The notes beneath the pieces are model-generated. The model made no database searches, had not been told where the DNA came from, and saw only the letters and a program-made list of their open reading frames with translations. A DNA stretch of 64,000 bases from Bdellovibrio sp. GT3 (GTDB lineage: Bacteria; Bdellovibrionota; Bdellovibrionia; Bdellovibrionales; Bdellovibrionaceae). The DNA lies in contig NZ_JBBNAD010000005.1 of assembly GCF_037996765.1 (NCBI RefSeq), forward strand, positions 218,001-282,000, in the 5' to 3' direction. Shown here in pieces: positions 24,294-33,041 of this stretch (positions are counted from its first letter, which is position 1; each line of letters opens with the position of its first letter). A program made the position numbers and the translations under genes.

Positions 24294-24698
24294 CTAGGGC
24301 GACTTTGCCGATTTGTGGGCTTCCGGGATAAGGAAGTAGCAAAGCCCATAAACCAAGATCGCAGCTCCGAAAGTGACGTACATGAAGAGAAGGGCTGTGG
24401 TTCTGACCACTCCCACCTCGAGCTCGTATCTCTTGGCTATTCTAGCACACACCCCTAGAACCTTACTATCCAGAGCTTGGTCCAGTCTGTCGACGCGCGG
24501 CAGCGCATACCACAGGGTGAAATATAGAAGGACCCCGCACCCAAACCAAAGTACCGCGATCAGCCATATGACACGCAGCATCCAAGTTTCAATCTCAAAA
24601 GCCTCTGCGAGTCCTTTGCAAACCCCGCCCAAGGCCCCGTCTGAAGCTCGGGTCCAACGATATTTCTTATTCGGAACTTCGGCCGTCGTTGTGTCCAT
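24294..24698 (-). CDS. membrane protein with two tandem PspC-type domains
   Basis: 134 residues. PspC domains are short membrane modules of the phage-shock response that can sense secretin stress. The first copy is canonical: ASDGALGGVCKGLAEAFEIETWMLRVIWLIAVLWFGCGVLLYFTLWYALP (about 18-67). The second, DSKVLGVCARIAKRYELEVGVVRTTALLFMYVTFGAAILVYGLCYFLIP (about 77-125), repeats the same G-V-C-x-x-(L/I)-A, helix and terminal P layout. Each copy has a long hydrophobic helix or hairpin. Its ATG overlaps the stop of ribD by one base (TAATG). No pspA or pspB is near. Confidence 0.88.
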   Translation of the reverse strand: MDTTTAEVPNKKYRWTRASDGALGGVCKGLAEAFEIETWMLRVIWLIAVLWFGCGVLLYFTLWYALPRVDRLDQALDSKVLGVCARIAKRYELEVGVVRTTALLFMYVTFGAAILVYGLCYFLIPEAHKSAKSP

Positions 24699-25885
24699 TA
24701 TTGAATTCTCCCCGTGATCATAAAGTCATTTCCAAAGGTTTTATAAGTTGGATGCTGTATGAAAATCTTGTTCTTCATTTCATCAATGCGAATTGTTTCC
24801 GTCCATGATTTCGAACCGCCGGATCCCATGATTATCGGCGCCTGAAACATATAAATTCGATTCACCAAGCTGCTTTCAACAAAACTGCTGGCAGTCAAAG
24901 CTCCACCCTCTACCAATATGGATCTGAAACCCGTTTTGTAAAGCTGCGCCAACAAGTCTTCCAAATCCAGATTCCCGCCTACTTTGGTTTTTACAAAAAC
25001 CAACTGCGGCGCTTTGGCAAGTTTGGAAACTTTCTTCTGCACTTCTTCTTTCAGATCTTCAGCAACACACCAGAAAACGTTCTGAGTGTCGTGCACTTCT
25101 GAAAGTTTCAGCTCCGTGTACTTGCCGATCAGTTCGCCTTCGCCGTCGATGACCACCACTTTGTTTTTCTTTTCAATTTGGGGATGACGAATGTTGAGTG
25201 AAGGATTGTCGAACTCGATCGTGCCCTTGCCGACAAGTAAACCGTCATAACAAGCTCGTAAATAGTGAACGTACTCGCGGGATTCAGAACCGGTGATCCA
25301 CTGGCTCTCACCCGATTTCAAGGCCACCTGCCCATCCAGGGAGCTGGCCATTTTCAAAGCCACGAAAACTTTTTTCTGACGGAAATTCCAAAGAAACGCC
25401 TCACAAACCTCTTCAAGCTTGATGCGCATTTCCTGATCGTATTTCAAACTTTCTGCTTGATAGAGATCCGCTTCGATTCCCGCCTGGCGCAGAATTTCAG
25501 CCCCTTGACCTGCAACCAATGGATTGGGGTCGATCAGTCCAAACGTCACGCGCTTGATAGGAAGTTTCGCGAGCATTTTTGCGCAGGAAGGAGTTTTGCC
25601 TTCGTGAGCACACGGCTCCAAAGTCACGATAACGTGGGCACCTTTTAGATCATCCGCAGAAAGATTTTTAACAGCATTCACTTCAGCGTGAGGGCCACCG
25701 TAAAACTCGTGGTGACCCGCAGAAACAAATCCACCATTTGCATCCAACACAACACATCCAACTAATGGATTAGGACTGACGCGGGGGCCACCTTTGTAGG
25801 CTTCGTTAATGGCCAATGCCATTGCTGCATCCAATGTCATTGGAGTACCCCGGACGGGAATGTTAAGGCTGCTAATCTGTTCCAT
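24698..25885 (-). CDS. ribD: bifunctional riboflavin biosynthesis deaminase/reductase
   Basis: 395 residues, typical length. RibD deaminates the pyrimidine intermediate formed from GTP and then reduces its ribose side chain with NADPH, two steps of riboflavin synthesis. The N-terminal deaminase domain has PNPLVGCV, the zinc ligands in HAEVNA and in EPCAHEGKTPSC. The C-terminal reductase starts at KVFVALKMASSLDGQVALKSGESQWITG (about 168-195) and includes DGLLVGKGTIEFDNPSLN and the SILVEGG NADPH motif near residue 325. Unusually it is not next to ribE, ribBA or ribH here; instead it precedes the PspC gene with a one-base overlap. GGGAG precedes the ATG at 25885. Confidence 0.96.
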   Translation of the reverse strand: MEQISSLNIPVRGTPMTLDAAMALAINEAYKGGPRVSPNPLVGCVVLDANGGFVSAGHHEFYGGPHAEVNAVKNLSADDLKGAHVIVTLEPCAHEGKTPSCAKMLAKLPIKRVTFGLIDPNPLVAGQGAEILRQAGIEADLYQAESLKYDQEMRIKLEEVCEAFLWNFRQKKVFVALKMASSLDGQVALKSGESQWITGSESREYVHYLRACYDGLLVGKGTIEFDNPSLNIRHPQIEKKNKVVVIDGEGELIGKYTELKLSEVHDTQNVFWCVAEDLKEEVQKKVSKLAKAPQLVFVKTKVGGNLDLEDLLAQLYKTGFRSILVEGGALTASSFVESSLVNRIYMFQAPIIMGSGGSKSWTETIRIDEMKNKIFIQHPTYKTFGNDFMITGRIQ

Positions 25886-26034
25886 GGAGCTGTCTCCCTC
25901 GTAAATTGCGGCTCTAGCTTATTCTCAAAGTGAGACGAATTCAACGGTCTGGTTTTACCAACTTTTAACAAATAAACTCGAAAGAATTTATAAATATTAA
26001 CCGATTATTACTTAGATTTAGGGGTTGAAACGTT

Positions 26035-26151
26035 ATGTCTGGTAAATCTAGGAAAAAAGATCCCACTTGGTACTATTTCTTAATGGCCTTTAACGCCTTG
26101 GCGATCCTTTTTGGCATCGGTCTGCTTCGTGACCTGATGTGGATCTTTTAA
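26035..26151 (+). CDS. 38-residue single-pass membrane protein
   Basis: Short frame from ATG 26035 to TAA 26149-26151. It has a basic N-terminus (MSGKSRKKDPTW) and then one hydrophobic helix (YYFLMAFNALAILFGIGLL) ending RDLMWIF, which is the layout of a small inner-membrane protein with the N-terminus inside. An AGGGG lies about 12 bases upstream. The stop overlaps the end of the convergent helicase gene (26148). No family recognised; called because the composition is unlikely by chance. Confidence 0.6.
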   Translation: MSGKSRKKDPTWYYFLMAFNALAILFGIGLLRDLMWIF

Positions 26152-27389
26152 GTTTCCAATTTCTTATAAAACTCCAGAACCTTCGGATCCACAATAATCG
26201 ATTTCGGATTCCACCCAATCAAATGCAAACCCTTCGCAGACTTCAATCTTGATAACGCCACATAGGCGTGTCCCGGCTCCCATAGACGACTTAAGTTGCA
26301 CCATAAATCATCCAGCGTTGCGCCCTGGCTTTTATGAATTGTCGTGGCATAAGCCAAGGTCAGGGGAAACTGAATCACCTGCGCCATCACATTGCCTTCC
26401 GCATCCTGCAAAGCGAACGAGACCTTATCGACACTGACCTCGCGGCCGCCGTCCTTTTTCACGGTGATTTCGTCAGCTGCGATATCCGTCACCACACCAC
26501 GAGTGCCATTCACCCAGCGTTTTTGCGGATCGTTCTGCAAGAACATCACGCGACAGCCCAGTTTAAGCGTTAGCTTCACCGGCACGGGTGCTGACTTCAT
26601 CAAAATCTCCACGTGCTTTTCTGAACCAAAGTAAATGGAATCGACAGTGACTTCCGCTTCGCTCAGCTCGTTCAACTTCTTTTGATTGAAATCCTCGGCA
26701 TCAGCTTTACGGGGGAACAGTCTTGTGCCTGGATCATCCTCATCATGGTCGCGCAAATGTTCATTTAAGAAATCCTGTACGCGTTCAGTGACCAAACCAT
26801 GGCGAACATCACTTAGCACATCCAAAAATAAATTATCTGATACACGCTGATTGTGGGAAAGCATCACAGATTGAAAACCCGTTTGCTGCCACACCGGATT
26901 CAAAAAGCACCAGTCGCGCGGACCACTTTGTGTGACTGGTGGAAGCTGAGCAAAATCACCCACGGCGATAATACGCATTCCTCCCCAGGGCAAAGAGGAT
27001 TCACGCGCCTTTTGCGACAAGGCTTCGGCAATCATCAAGGCTTGACCAGGTATCATGGAGATTTCATCAATGATCACGCCTTCAACTTTGCGAAGACGTG
27101 CCATCAGCTTGTTGTCTTTGGAAGCGCGCTGATAAGTTGCATCCGCTCCACCTTCCATAATTCCCAAACCAAAGAAACTATGAAAAGTACGGCCACCCAA
27201 CAATACGGCTGCGGCACCGGTACTGGCCAAGATCGGCATGGCCTTCGGGTCCAGTTCGCGCATGAACTGACGAATCAGGAAACTTTTTCCGCTGCCCGCC
27301 CCACCCGTCAAAAAAACATTCTCCCCTGAGCGTAAAAGCTCCAGGGCATCTGCTTGTTCAGGTGAAAGTTCCACAGTGGTTTTTGTCAT
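26148..27389 (-). CDS. PIF1-like DNA helicase
   Basis: 413 residues, superfamily 1B helicase core without extra domains. It would unwind DNA 5'-3' using ATP. Motifs: Walker A GGAGSGKSFLIRQF (about 30-43), motif Ia ASTGAAAVLLGGRTFHSFFG, Walker B VIIDEISMI, motif III GDFAQLPPV, and the C-terminal ATTIHKSQGATLD and YVALSRLKSAKGLHL, all standard for bacterial PIF1/RecD-like helicases. Residues 215-330 hold the 2A/2B region. It is a single gene; convergent with the small membrane-protein gene and divergent from the M13 peptidase gene. Confidence 0.93.
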   Translation of the reverse strand: MTKTTVELSPEQADALELLRSGENVFLTGGAGSGKSFLIRQFMRELDPKAMPILASTGAAAVLLGGRTFHSFFGLGIMEGGADATYQRASKDNKLMARLRKVEGVIIDEISMIPGQALMIAEALSQKARESSLPWGGMRIIAVGDFAQLPPVTQSGPRDWCFLNPVWQQTGFQSVMLSHNQRVSDNLFLDVLSDVRHGLVTERVQDFLNEHLRDHDEDDPGTRLFPRKADAEDFNQKKLNELSEAEVTVDSIYFGSEKHVEILMKSAPVPVKLTLKLGCRVMFLQNDPQKRWVNGTRGVVTDIAADEITVKKDGGREVSVDKVSFALQDAEGNVMAQVIQFPLTLAYATTIHKSQGATLDDLWCNLSRLWEPGHAYVALSRLKSAKGLHLIGWNPKSIIVDPKVLEFYKKLET

Positions 27390-27490
27390 AAAGAGGAATC
27401 ATGCCCCTTGGTAGGGCCAATAGCAAGATTGTGTTGCCTTTCAAAGCAAAGGGTCATGAAATATTTGAGCATTTATTTGAAAGGAATCAT

Positions 27491-29479
27491 ATGAATCGCT
27501 CAGTTCTGTTTTTGATGGCAGCGAGTCTAACGGCTCAAGTTTCATTCGCAGCTAAACCGTCCTCCGATATTCCGGATAAACGTGAATTCCCCCTTAGTAA
27601 AACCGTGAATGCCTGCGAAAACTTTGAGGCTTATGTTTGTGACAACGTAAATGCTTCCTTCAAACTTCGTCCGGATCGCAGTTCGCACACTTTCTCTTTT
27701 AACGATTCAGCGGAAAGACTTCTGAATATCAAAAAGAAATACATGGCGGATTTGCCAACCGCAAAAAATCTGAACGAACGCACCGAACAGCTTCGTGATT
27801 TCTATATGTCCTGCATGGATAAGAAAGCGCGCACGAATTCTGAAAAATCCATGGCAAAGCGCGAAGTCAAAGCCATGCAGGATATCGATTCTGTTGATGG
27901 CCTGGTCACTTACTTGAATCAAGAACAGACCAAAGGTATGTCAGCCAGCCTGGCCCGTATGTGGTCACGCAACGATCCCGATGATTCCAGCAAATTCAAC
28001 ATCGCGATGTTCGGTAACCTTATGGGACTTCCTGATCAAAAATACTACGATCAACCGGAAGTGGTGGCAGACTATCAAAAGCTATTGACGGCATTCTTCA
28101 AAAATATTGATCCCAAAGGTAAAGACGGCAAACCAGAGGCCCGCGCCAAAGCACTTGTCGAGCTGGAAAAAGACTTCGCAAAAATTTTTCCAACACCAGC
28201 GGCTCGTCGTCAGCGCATTAGCGAAAGACATCTCAGCACACAAGATGAAGCAGTTAAAAAATATCCAAACCTGAAGCTGGAAATGCTTTTCAAAAAAGCA
28301 CCCAAGACAGCTTTGGTCTTTAATCCGTTCTACGAAGGCTCGGATTTTATGAATGCGGAACTTCCGAAACGCCCGTTGTCAGTCTGGAAAGACTTGGCAC
28401 TGAAACAGAACGTTTATCCAATCATGGATGATGCTTATCCGAAATTCTATGAACAAAGATTTGCCTTTAATAAAAAGCACTTTGGCGGCCCGGAAAAACG
28501 CGCCGAGCGCCAGGAACGCTGCACCGAAGAAGTGATGAGCAACTTCGACAAGGAACTGGATGCCGCCTTGATTGACCAGGTCTTCCCGAACTTTGACGAA
28601 GCCAAGGTTCAGGCATTGGCTGACAAGATTCGCGCCAGCATTCTTGAAGGCCTTGATGACAACAAATGGTTGTCCAGCAGCGCCCGCAAGGAAGCAATCA
28701 AAAAGATCAAAACAGCACGTCTGCAACTGGTGAAACCTCACAATGACAAAGAGTGGGATTTCCTGCCGATTCGCCACTACACCAAAACCGATATGATGGT
28801 GAATGAACGTCTTCTGGGTGAATCACAATATTCAAAAATGCTGCATGAAATGAAAGAGCCCGCAAACCGCGACGCGTGGGATATGGGTCCGTTGACGGTC
28901 AACGCTTACTACAGCCCACCGGATAATAAGTTTGTGTTGCCGATCGGGATTCTGCAGTACCCATTCTATGACAAAGACGGAAGCCAAATTGAAAATCTAG
29001 GTGCCGTGGGCGCCGTCATCGGTCACGAACTGGGTCACGGGATTGATGATCAGGGTTCCAAATACGATGACAAAGGTGCTTTGAAACCTTGGATGAGCGA
29101 AAAAGATCTGACCTCCTTCGAGCAAAGAAATTCCCGTCTGGTAGATCAGTTCAACAAAATCGGACACGACGGAAAGCTGACTCTAGGGGAAAACACGGCA
29201 GACCTTGTGGGCCTGACATTTGCCTACAACGCTGCATTCCCGGATGGCAAAGGCAGCATCGAGGACAAACAGCAGTTCTTCGTCGGATACGGTCGCCTGT
29301 GGTGCACAGTTATTCGCCCTGACTACGCTAAACTTTTGCTTAAAACGGATCCCCACTCTGCGGGAATTGCCCGTATTAACGAGCAGGTAAAACAACAGCC
29401 GGGCTTTGCAGAAGCCTTCCAATGCAAAGCAGGCGATAAAATGACCCTACCTGAGTCCGAACGAGTTAAAATCTGGTAG
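27491..29479 (+). CDS. exported M13-family metallopeptidase (neprilysin/PepO type)
   Basis: 662 residues from ATG 27491 with AAAGGAATC upstream; the frame is open to 27401 but the signal peptide (MNRSVLFLMAASLTAQVSFA) starts here. M13 zinc peptidases cut oligopeptides. NACENFEAYVC near residue 40 is the usual N-terminal block. The zinc motif HELGH is near residue 512, followed by GIDDQGSKYD, and the third ligand lies in ENTADLVG near 567. YYSPPDNKFVLPIGILQYPF matches the substrate-binding N-A-(Y/F)-Y block. The C-terminus RVKIW corresponds to the family's C-x-(I/V)-W ending. In a predator a periplasmic peptide-degrading role fits, but that is inference. Confidence 0.95.
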   Translation: MNRSVLFLMAASLTAQVSFAAKPSSDIPDKREFPLSKTVNACENFEAYVCDNVNASFKLRPDRSSHTFSFNDSAERLLNIKKKYMADLPTAKNLNERTEQLRDFYMSCMDKKARTNSEKSMAKREVKAMQDIDSVDGLVTYLNQEQTKGMSASLARMWSRNDPDDSSKFNIAMFGNLMGLPDQKYYDQPEVVADYQKLLTAFFKNIDPKGKDGKPEARAKALVELEKDFAKIFPTPAARRQRISERHLSTQDEAVKKYPNLKLEMLFKKAPKTALVFNPFYEGSDFMNAELPKRPLSVWKDLALKQNVYPIMDDAYPKFYEQRFAFNKKHFGGPEKRAERQERCTEEVMSNFDKELDAALIDQVFPNFDEAKVQALADKIRASILEGLDDNKWLSSSARKEAIKKIKTARLQLVKPHNDKEWDFLPIRHYTKTDMMVNERLLGESQYSKMLHEMKEPANRDAWDMGPLTVNAYYSPPDNKFVLPIGILQYPFYDKDGSQIENLGAVGAVIGHELGHGIDDQGSKYDDKGALKPWMSEKDLTSFEQRNSRLVDQFNKIGHDGKLTLGENTADLVGLTFAYNAAFPDGKGSIEDKQQFFVGYGRLWCTVIRPDYAKLLLKTDPHSAGIARINEQVKQQPGFAEAFQCKAGDKMTLPESERVKIW

Positions 29480-29552
29480 CCTCATAGGCCCGAAATGCTA
29501 CGCCCCTTGTCGAGGAAAATCCCAATTTTCCTCATATGTCAGGGGGCATCAC

Positions 29553-29581
29553 TTGAAGGTCCCTCCTCTGACTGGTACTAT
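29553..29581 (+). promoter_or_regulatory. sigma70-type promoter
   Basis: TTGAAG (29553-29558), exact 17-base spacer, TACTAT (29576-29581); leader of about 24 bases to the rhodanese ATG, containing AGGAGG. Confidence 0.55.
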
Positions 29582-29611
29582 AACAGTCTTGGCTCCAGGA
29601 GGGCTTTTACC

Positions 29612-29977
29612 ATGACAGTGAAAATATACGATTTCACCTCAAAAACCAGCAACCCCAACTTTGACGATGTTCACGACATTGCTCCCACTGAACTTCATCA
29701 AAACTTGTCGACAGTAAAAATGATCGACGTTCGTCAACCTGACGAATACACGGGCGAGCTTGGCCACGTTCCGGGATCAGAGTTATTGGTGCTTGATACT
29801 CTGCCGGATCATTTGGAAAACCTTCCGAAAGACCAAACTATAGTTTTCATCTGTCGCAGCGGAGCCCGTTCGGCTCGCGCCACTGCTTTTGCAAAGATGA
29901 ATGGATTCACACACGTTTTTAATATGCTGGGCGGAATGATTCATTGGAATGAATTACAACTGCCTGTTGAAAGATAA
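29612..29977 (+). CDS. rhodanese-like sulfurtransferase, single domain
   Basis: 121 residues from ATG 29612, which has AGGAGG nine bases upstream; the longer frame from 29495 is unlikely. Single-domain rhodaneses pass sulfane sulfur via a Cys persulfide. Residues 28-118 form the domain: ELHQNLSTVKMIDVRQPDEYTGELGHVPGSELL, then the active loop ICRSGARSARA with the catalytic Cys near residue 80, and NMLGGMIHWNE at the end. The six-residue loop C-R-S-G-A-R fits sulfurtransferase activity. No signal peptide. It is three bases from the 5'-nucleotidase gene and shares its transcript. Confidence 0.92.
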   Translation: MTVKIYDFTSKTSNPNFDDVHDIAPTELHQNLSTVKMIDVRQPDEYTGELGHVPGSELLVLDTLPDHLENLPKDQTIVFICRSGARSARATAFAKMNGFTHVFNMLGGMIHWNELQLPVER

Positions 29978-29980
29978 GAT

Positions 29981-31354
29981 ATGCCAGGAAAAGTATTTGT
30001 TAACAGAACTTTGAATCTTAAAAAGATTCGCTATATCGGTGTTGATATGGACCACACGTTGGTTCGCTATAACTCCGAAAACTTCGAAAGACTTTCTCAC
30101 ACCACAATGATCGACAAATTGGTCAAACGTGGTTACCCGGAAACTTTGCGCAAGCTGACGTTTGATTATAACTTCGCGATCCGCGGACTTGTGATCGACC
30201 GTAAGATGGGTAATCTTTTGAAGTTGAACCGCTACACGGCGATCCGTGCAAGCTACCATGGTTTGAAACCGCTGGATTTCAAAACTCATCAAAAACTTTA
30301 TAAATCGACTTACATCGATCTATCCAACACGGACTACTTGGCCGTGGATACGTCGTTCTCCATTTCGTTGGCGAACCTGATTGGTCAGATCGTAGAGCTT
30401 AAAGACACAGACACTGCGAACAAGTACCCAGAGTACGTTCAGATTGCTGACGACGTTTTGGATGCTTTGGATGAAGCTCACCGTGACGGCTCTTTGAAAG
30501 ATGAAGTTAAAAAGAACCTGGATCACTACATCATCAAAGATCCAGGATTGGTTGCGGGCCTTGAAAAGTTCCGTCGCCACGGTAAAAAGATCTTCGTTTT
30601 GACGAACTCTGACTACCACTACACGAAATTGCTTTTGGACTATGCGGTTCAGCCGTTCCTTAAGGAATATAAATCGTGGGCAGACCTTTTTGAGTTCGTG
30701 ATCACTTTCGCCTCCAAGCCAAAGTACTTCTACGAAAATCAAAAATACCTACGCGTAAATCCTGCTGACGGTTCCATGACCAATATGGAAGGCAAACTGA
30801 CTCCGGGCATTTACCAGGGCGGTAATGCCAAGAAGTTCACGGCAGACCTTGATTTGAATGGTGATGATATTCTTTATATCGGTGACCATATCTACGGCGA
30901 CATCCTTCGTTTGAAAAAGGACTGTAACTGGAGAACCGCAATGGTAATCGAGGAACTGGACACTGAGGTTGATAACAACAAGAAAGCGGAACCAATCAAC
31001 ACAGAGATCGAAACTCTGATGAAGAAGAAAGAACCGCTGGAAGACGAGCTGACGGAAATCATGACCCGCAAAATTGAAAAAGCGGCAGACTTGAACGAGT
31101 CACAAATCGAAACTCTGCAAAAAAGTATTTCAGAGATCGACGCTCAAATCAGCTCCCACATCAAGAAGCAACAGGCGCTTTACAACGCAAACTGGGGTCA
31201 ATTGATGAGAGCCGGCAACGAGGAAAGCTACTTTGCTTACCAGTTGGATCGCTATGCTTGTGTGTATATGGAAAAATTGGCGGATTTGTTGGACTTGTCA
31301 CCAAGAACATACTTCCGTGCTCCACGCAGACCTTTAGCCCATGAGATTTACTAA
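29981..31354 (+). CDS. HAD-superfamily 5'-nucleotidase, IG family (cytosolic purine type)
   Basis: 457 residues. Proteins of this kind dephosphorylate IMP/GMP-like nucleotides. HAD motif I is GVDMDHTLVRY with nucleophile Asp22 and acid Asp24; the N-terminal half then follows the NT5C2-like pattern (YNSENFERL... LTFDYNFAIRGLVIDRKMGNLLKLNRY). Motif II/III are seen in KIFVLTNSDYHYT and FTADLDLNGDDILYIGDHIYGDI (the GDxxxxD metal motif near residue 305). Residues 340-400 are a charged coiled coil (DELTEIMTRKIEKAADL...). It lies between the rhodanese and a small membrane protein in one operon; the combined role is not known. Confidence 0.92.
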   Translation: MPGKVFVNRTLNLKKIRYIGVDMDHTLVRYNSENFERLSHTTMIDKLVKRGYPETLRKLTFDYNFAIRGLVIDRKMGNLLKLNRYTAIRASYHGLKPLDFKTHQKLYKSTYIDLSNTDYLAVDTSFSISLANLIGQIVELKDTDTANKYPEYVQIADDVLDALDEAHRDGSLKDEVKKNLDHYIIKDPGLVAGLEKFRRHGKKIFVLTNSDYHYTKLLLDYAVQPFLKEYKSWADLFEFVITFASKPKYFYENQKYLRVNPADGSMTNMEGKLTPGIYQGGNAKKFTADLDLNGDDILYIGDHIYGDILRLKKDCNWRTAMVIEELDTEVDNNKKAEPINTEIETLMKKKEPLEDELTEIMTRKIEKAADLNESQIETLQKSISEIDAQISSHIKKQQALYNANWGQLMRAGNEESYFAYQLDRYACVYMEKLADLLDLSPRTYFRAPRRPLAHEIY

Positions 31355-31355
31355 T

Positions 31356-31556
31356 ATGAATAAGACAAATGCACTTTGGATTTTAGGATTGGTGATCGTA
31401 GCCGCTGTGGCTTTTAACCTTGGCAAACGCTCTGTTCATTGCGAGACGAAGTCTCCGATGGACGCTGCGGCTTGTGGCAATCCGGCTCCACCGGCGTTCC
31501 CAGGCAACCTGCCGCCTCCACCGCCACCATCTGAACCAAACAGTTCACATCAGTAA
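31356..31556 (+). CDS. small membrane-anchored proline-rich protein
   Basis: 66 residues from ATG 31356, one base after the 5'-nucleotidase stop; an alternative ATG at 31341 would overlap that gene. One N-terminal hydrophobic helix (about residues 5-22) is followed by a Cys-containing stretch (VHCETKSPMDAAACG) and a proline run (NLPPPPPPSEP). No family known. Ends at a strong terminator, closing the rhodanese operon. Confidence 0.65.
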   Translation: MNKTNALWILGLVIVAAVAFNLGKRSVHCETKSPMDAAACGNPAPPAFPGNLPPPPPPSEPNSSHQ

Positions 31557-31565
31557 AAACAAAAA

Positions 31566-31592
31566 ACCGGGTTTTAGGACCCGGTTTTTTTA
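31566..31592. terminator. intrinsic terminator, probably bidirectional
   Basis: ACCGGGT (31566-31572) / ACCCGGT (31579-31585), A-run before and T7 after, between convergent genes ending 31556 and 31594. Confidence 0.85.
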
Positions 31593-31593
31593 T

Positions 31594-32391
31594 TTAATCG
31601 ATAATCGTCAGTTCTTTAAGTTTGATTTTGATATCTGCCAGCTTGGAGTTTCGGCCCGATTGCATCAGATAGTCCACTGAGGCTTTGATGTTCTTAACGT
31701 CGTCCTCAGTCAGCATTTTCTTACGCTTGGTTTCCATTGTATCTGCGCCGATTGCCACACACTCCGGAAGATTTGCCATTTCTGGATTTTTGCACAAGTT
31801 CTTTGGCAGAGGTTTTCTTTTTGGATTTGTCAGAGCCAAAACTTCCGAACCCTCCAGATCCTCCACGGCCTCAGTCGCGTCTTCGCTGTCGGATTCATAA
31901 CCTTTCAGCAGGCCTTTGGTTTCCAGGCGTAAGGTCGTCATCATCATCGTTAAAAGAATCTTGGCGCGATCTTCAGTCAAATAGGATTCATAAGTGGTTT
32001 TATCAATCCACAATTTGGATGGAGCAATCCACGCGATATCCGTCTTGTCTGAACGCAAAGTGAAGTAGAACTCAACCGGTACAGGCCTTTTATAGAGAGA
32101 CATGGTTTTCCAGGTACGAGTCTTAATCAGACTGGTCAGGCCCAAGCCATTTTTTTCCTGTTGAGTGATATTGGCAACGATAGGATCAACATAGATGCGA
32201 TAGGCATCGTCATCACGGAAATCAAACACTTTGGTTTGAATAGAAGCCTCTTTAAGGGCATTTTGGGCATTTTTATGGCTTCGGCCGTCAGCTACCCGAA
32301 CGGCAGATGACTTTTGATCAGAATCTATACACCCAGCCACAAATTGTAAGCAAAACAGGGCACCAATAACGGGCAGAACCATTCTCTTCAT
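31594..32391 (-). CDS. lipoprotein of unknown function
   Basis: 265 residues. Lipoprotein signal with lipobox VAGC (Cys21). The mature part has a domain of about 120 residues rich in aromatic and charged residues (KVFDFRDDDAYRIYVDPIVANIT... RPVPVEFYFTLRSDKTDIAWIAPSKLWID), then an acidic spacer (about 165-185, ESDSEDATEAVEDLEGSE) and a C-terminal helical segment with two Cys in NLCKNPEMANLPEC. I recognise no family. Single gene; faces the rhodanese operon across a shared terminator. Confidence 0.8.
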   Translation of the reverse strand: MKRMVLPVIGALFCLQFVAGCIDSDQKSSAVRVADGRSHKNAQNALKEASIQTKVFDFRDDDAYRIYVDPIVANITQQEKNGLGLTSLIKTRTWKTMSLYKRPVPVEFYFTLRSDKTDIAWIAPSKLWIDKTTYESYLTEDRAKILLTMMMTTLRLETKGLLKGYESDSEDATEAVEDLEGSEVLALTNPKRKPLPKNLCKNPEMANLPECVAIGADTMETKRKKMLTEDDVKNIKASVDYLMQSGRNSKLADIKIKLKELTIID

Positions 32392-32461
32392 TTTAAGCTC
32401 CCAAGTTTTTATTCCACCCAGGAGCTTACAAACTTTATGCCGCCCTAATTATACCCAGGGA

Positions 32462-33031
32462 TTACGGCAATGGTACCGGCTCAGGCTGGCTGCCTTCGTT
32501 AAATAGCGGATAAAGGACGTTCACGGTCATGTTCTTTTGAGTAACCACGCACTCCTGGGAAATGATTCTGTAGCGCTCGATCGGGAAGCGGTAGCCACGC
32601 TCAACCCAGCCCCAACCTGTCCAGTCGATATAGCGACGGTAGCCAGTACCGATTCTTTCGCGCACTTCGCGAGTTTCAAAGTGGTAGGTCAACAATGGGA
32701 AGCGGATTTTAACCACGCCGTTGGCTTCCATTTTCATTTCGGCTTTTTCGTCAAATACGCAGCCATAAAGTCCGTCCACGCTGCGCACGCGGCCCTTTAC
32801 AGTTTCGCCGACTTTCACTTCACGGCCTTTTGGCATTTTAAAATCAAAGAACCAGTTCACTGCCGCACCATTGGCATAGAAGCTTGTCGTGTTCATGGTG
32901 ACGGAACCATCGAACTCGATCAAGTCCGCCTCCGCAGTACGACTTTTATTTTCATAAGTGCCTTCAAAAATATTTGCGCTGGATACAGCGGGCACGACCA
33001 TCATCGCCATCAAAGCAAAAAACTTCTTCAC
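32462..33031 (-). CDS. secreted protein of unknown function
   Basis: 189 residues with a signal peptide (to about residue 19, SSANI). The mature part is beta-rich (FEGTYENKSRTAEADLIEFDGSVTM... KVGETVKGRVRSVDGLYGCVF... GVVKIRFPLLTYHFETREVRERIGTGYRRYIDWTGWGWVERGYRFP), with two Cys that could pair (GLYGCVF, QECVV). A lipocalin-like or calycin fold is possible; no named family. It ends 10 bases before the start region of the next minus-strand gene's stop, so the pair 33764-33042 and 33031-32462 may be cotranscribed. Confidence 0.75.
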   Translation of the reverse strand: MKKFFALMAMMVVPAVSSANIFEGTYENKSRTAEADLIEFDGSVTMNTTSFYANGAAVNWFFDFKMPKGREVKVGETVKGRVRSVDGLYGCVFDEKAEMKMEANGVVKIRFPLLTYHFETREVRERIGTGYRRYIDWTGWGWVERGYRFPIERYRIISQECVVTQKNMTVNVLYPLFNEGSQPEPVPLP

Positions 33032-33041
33032 GAAAACTCCC

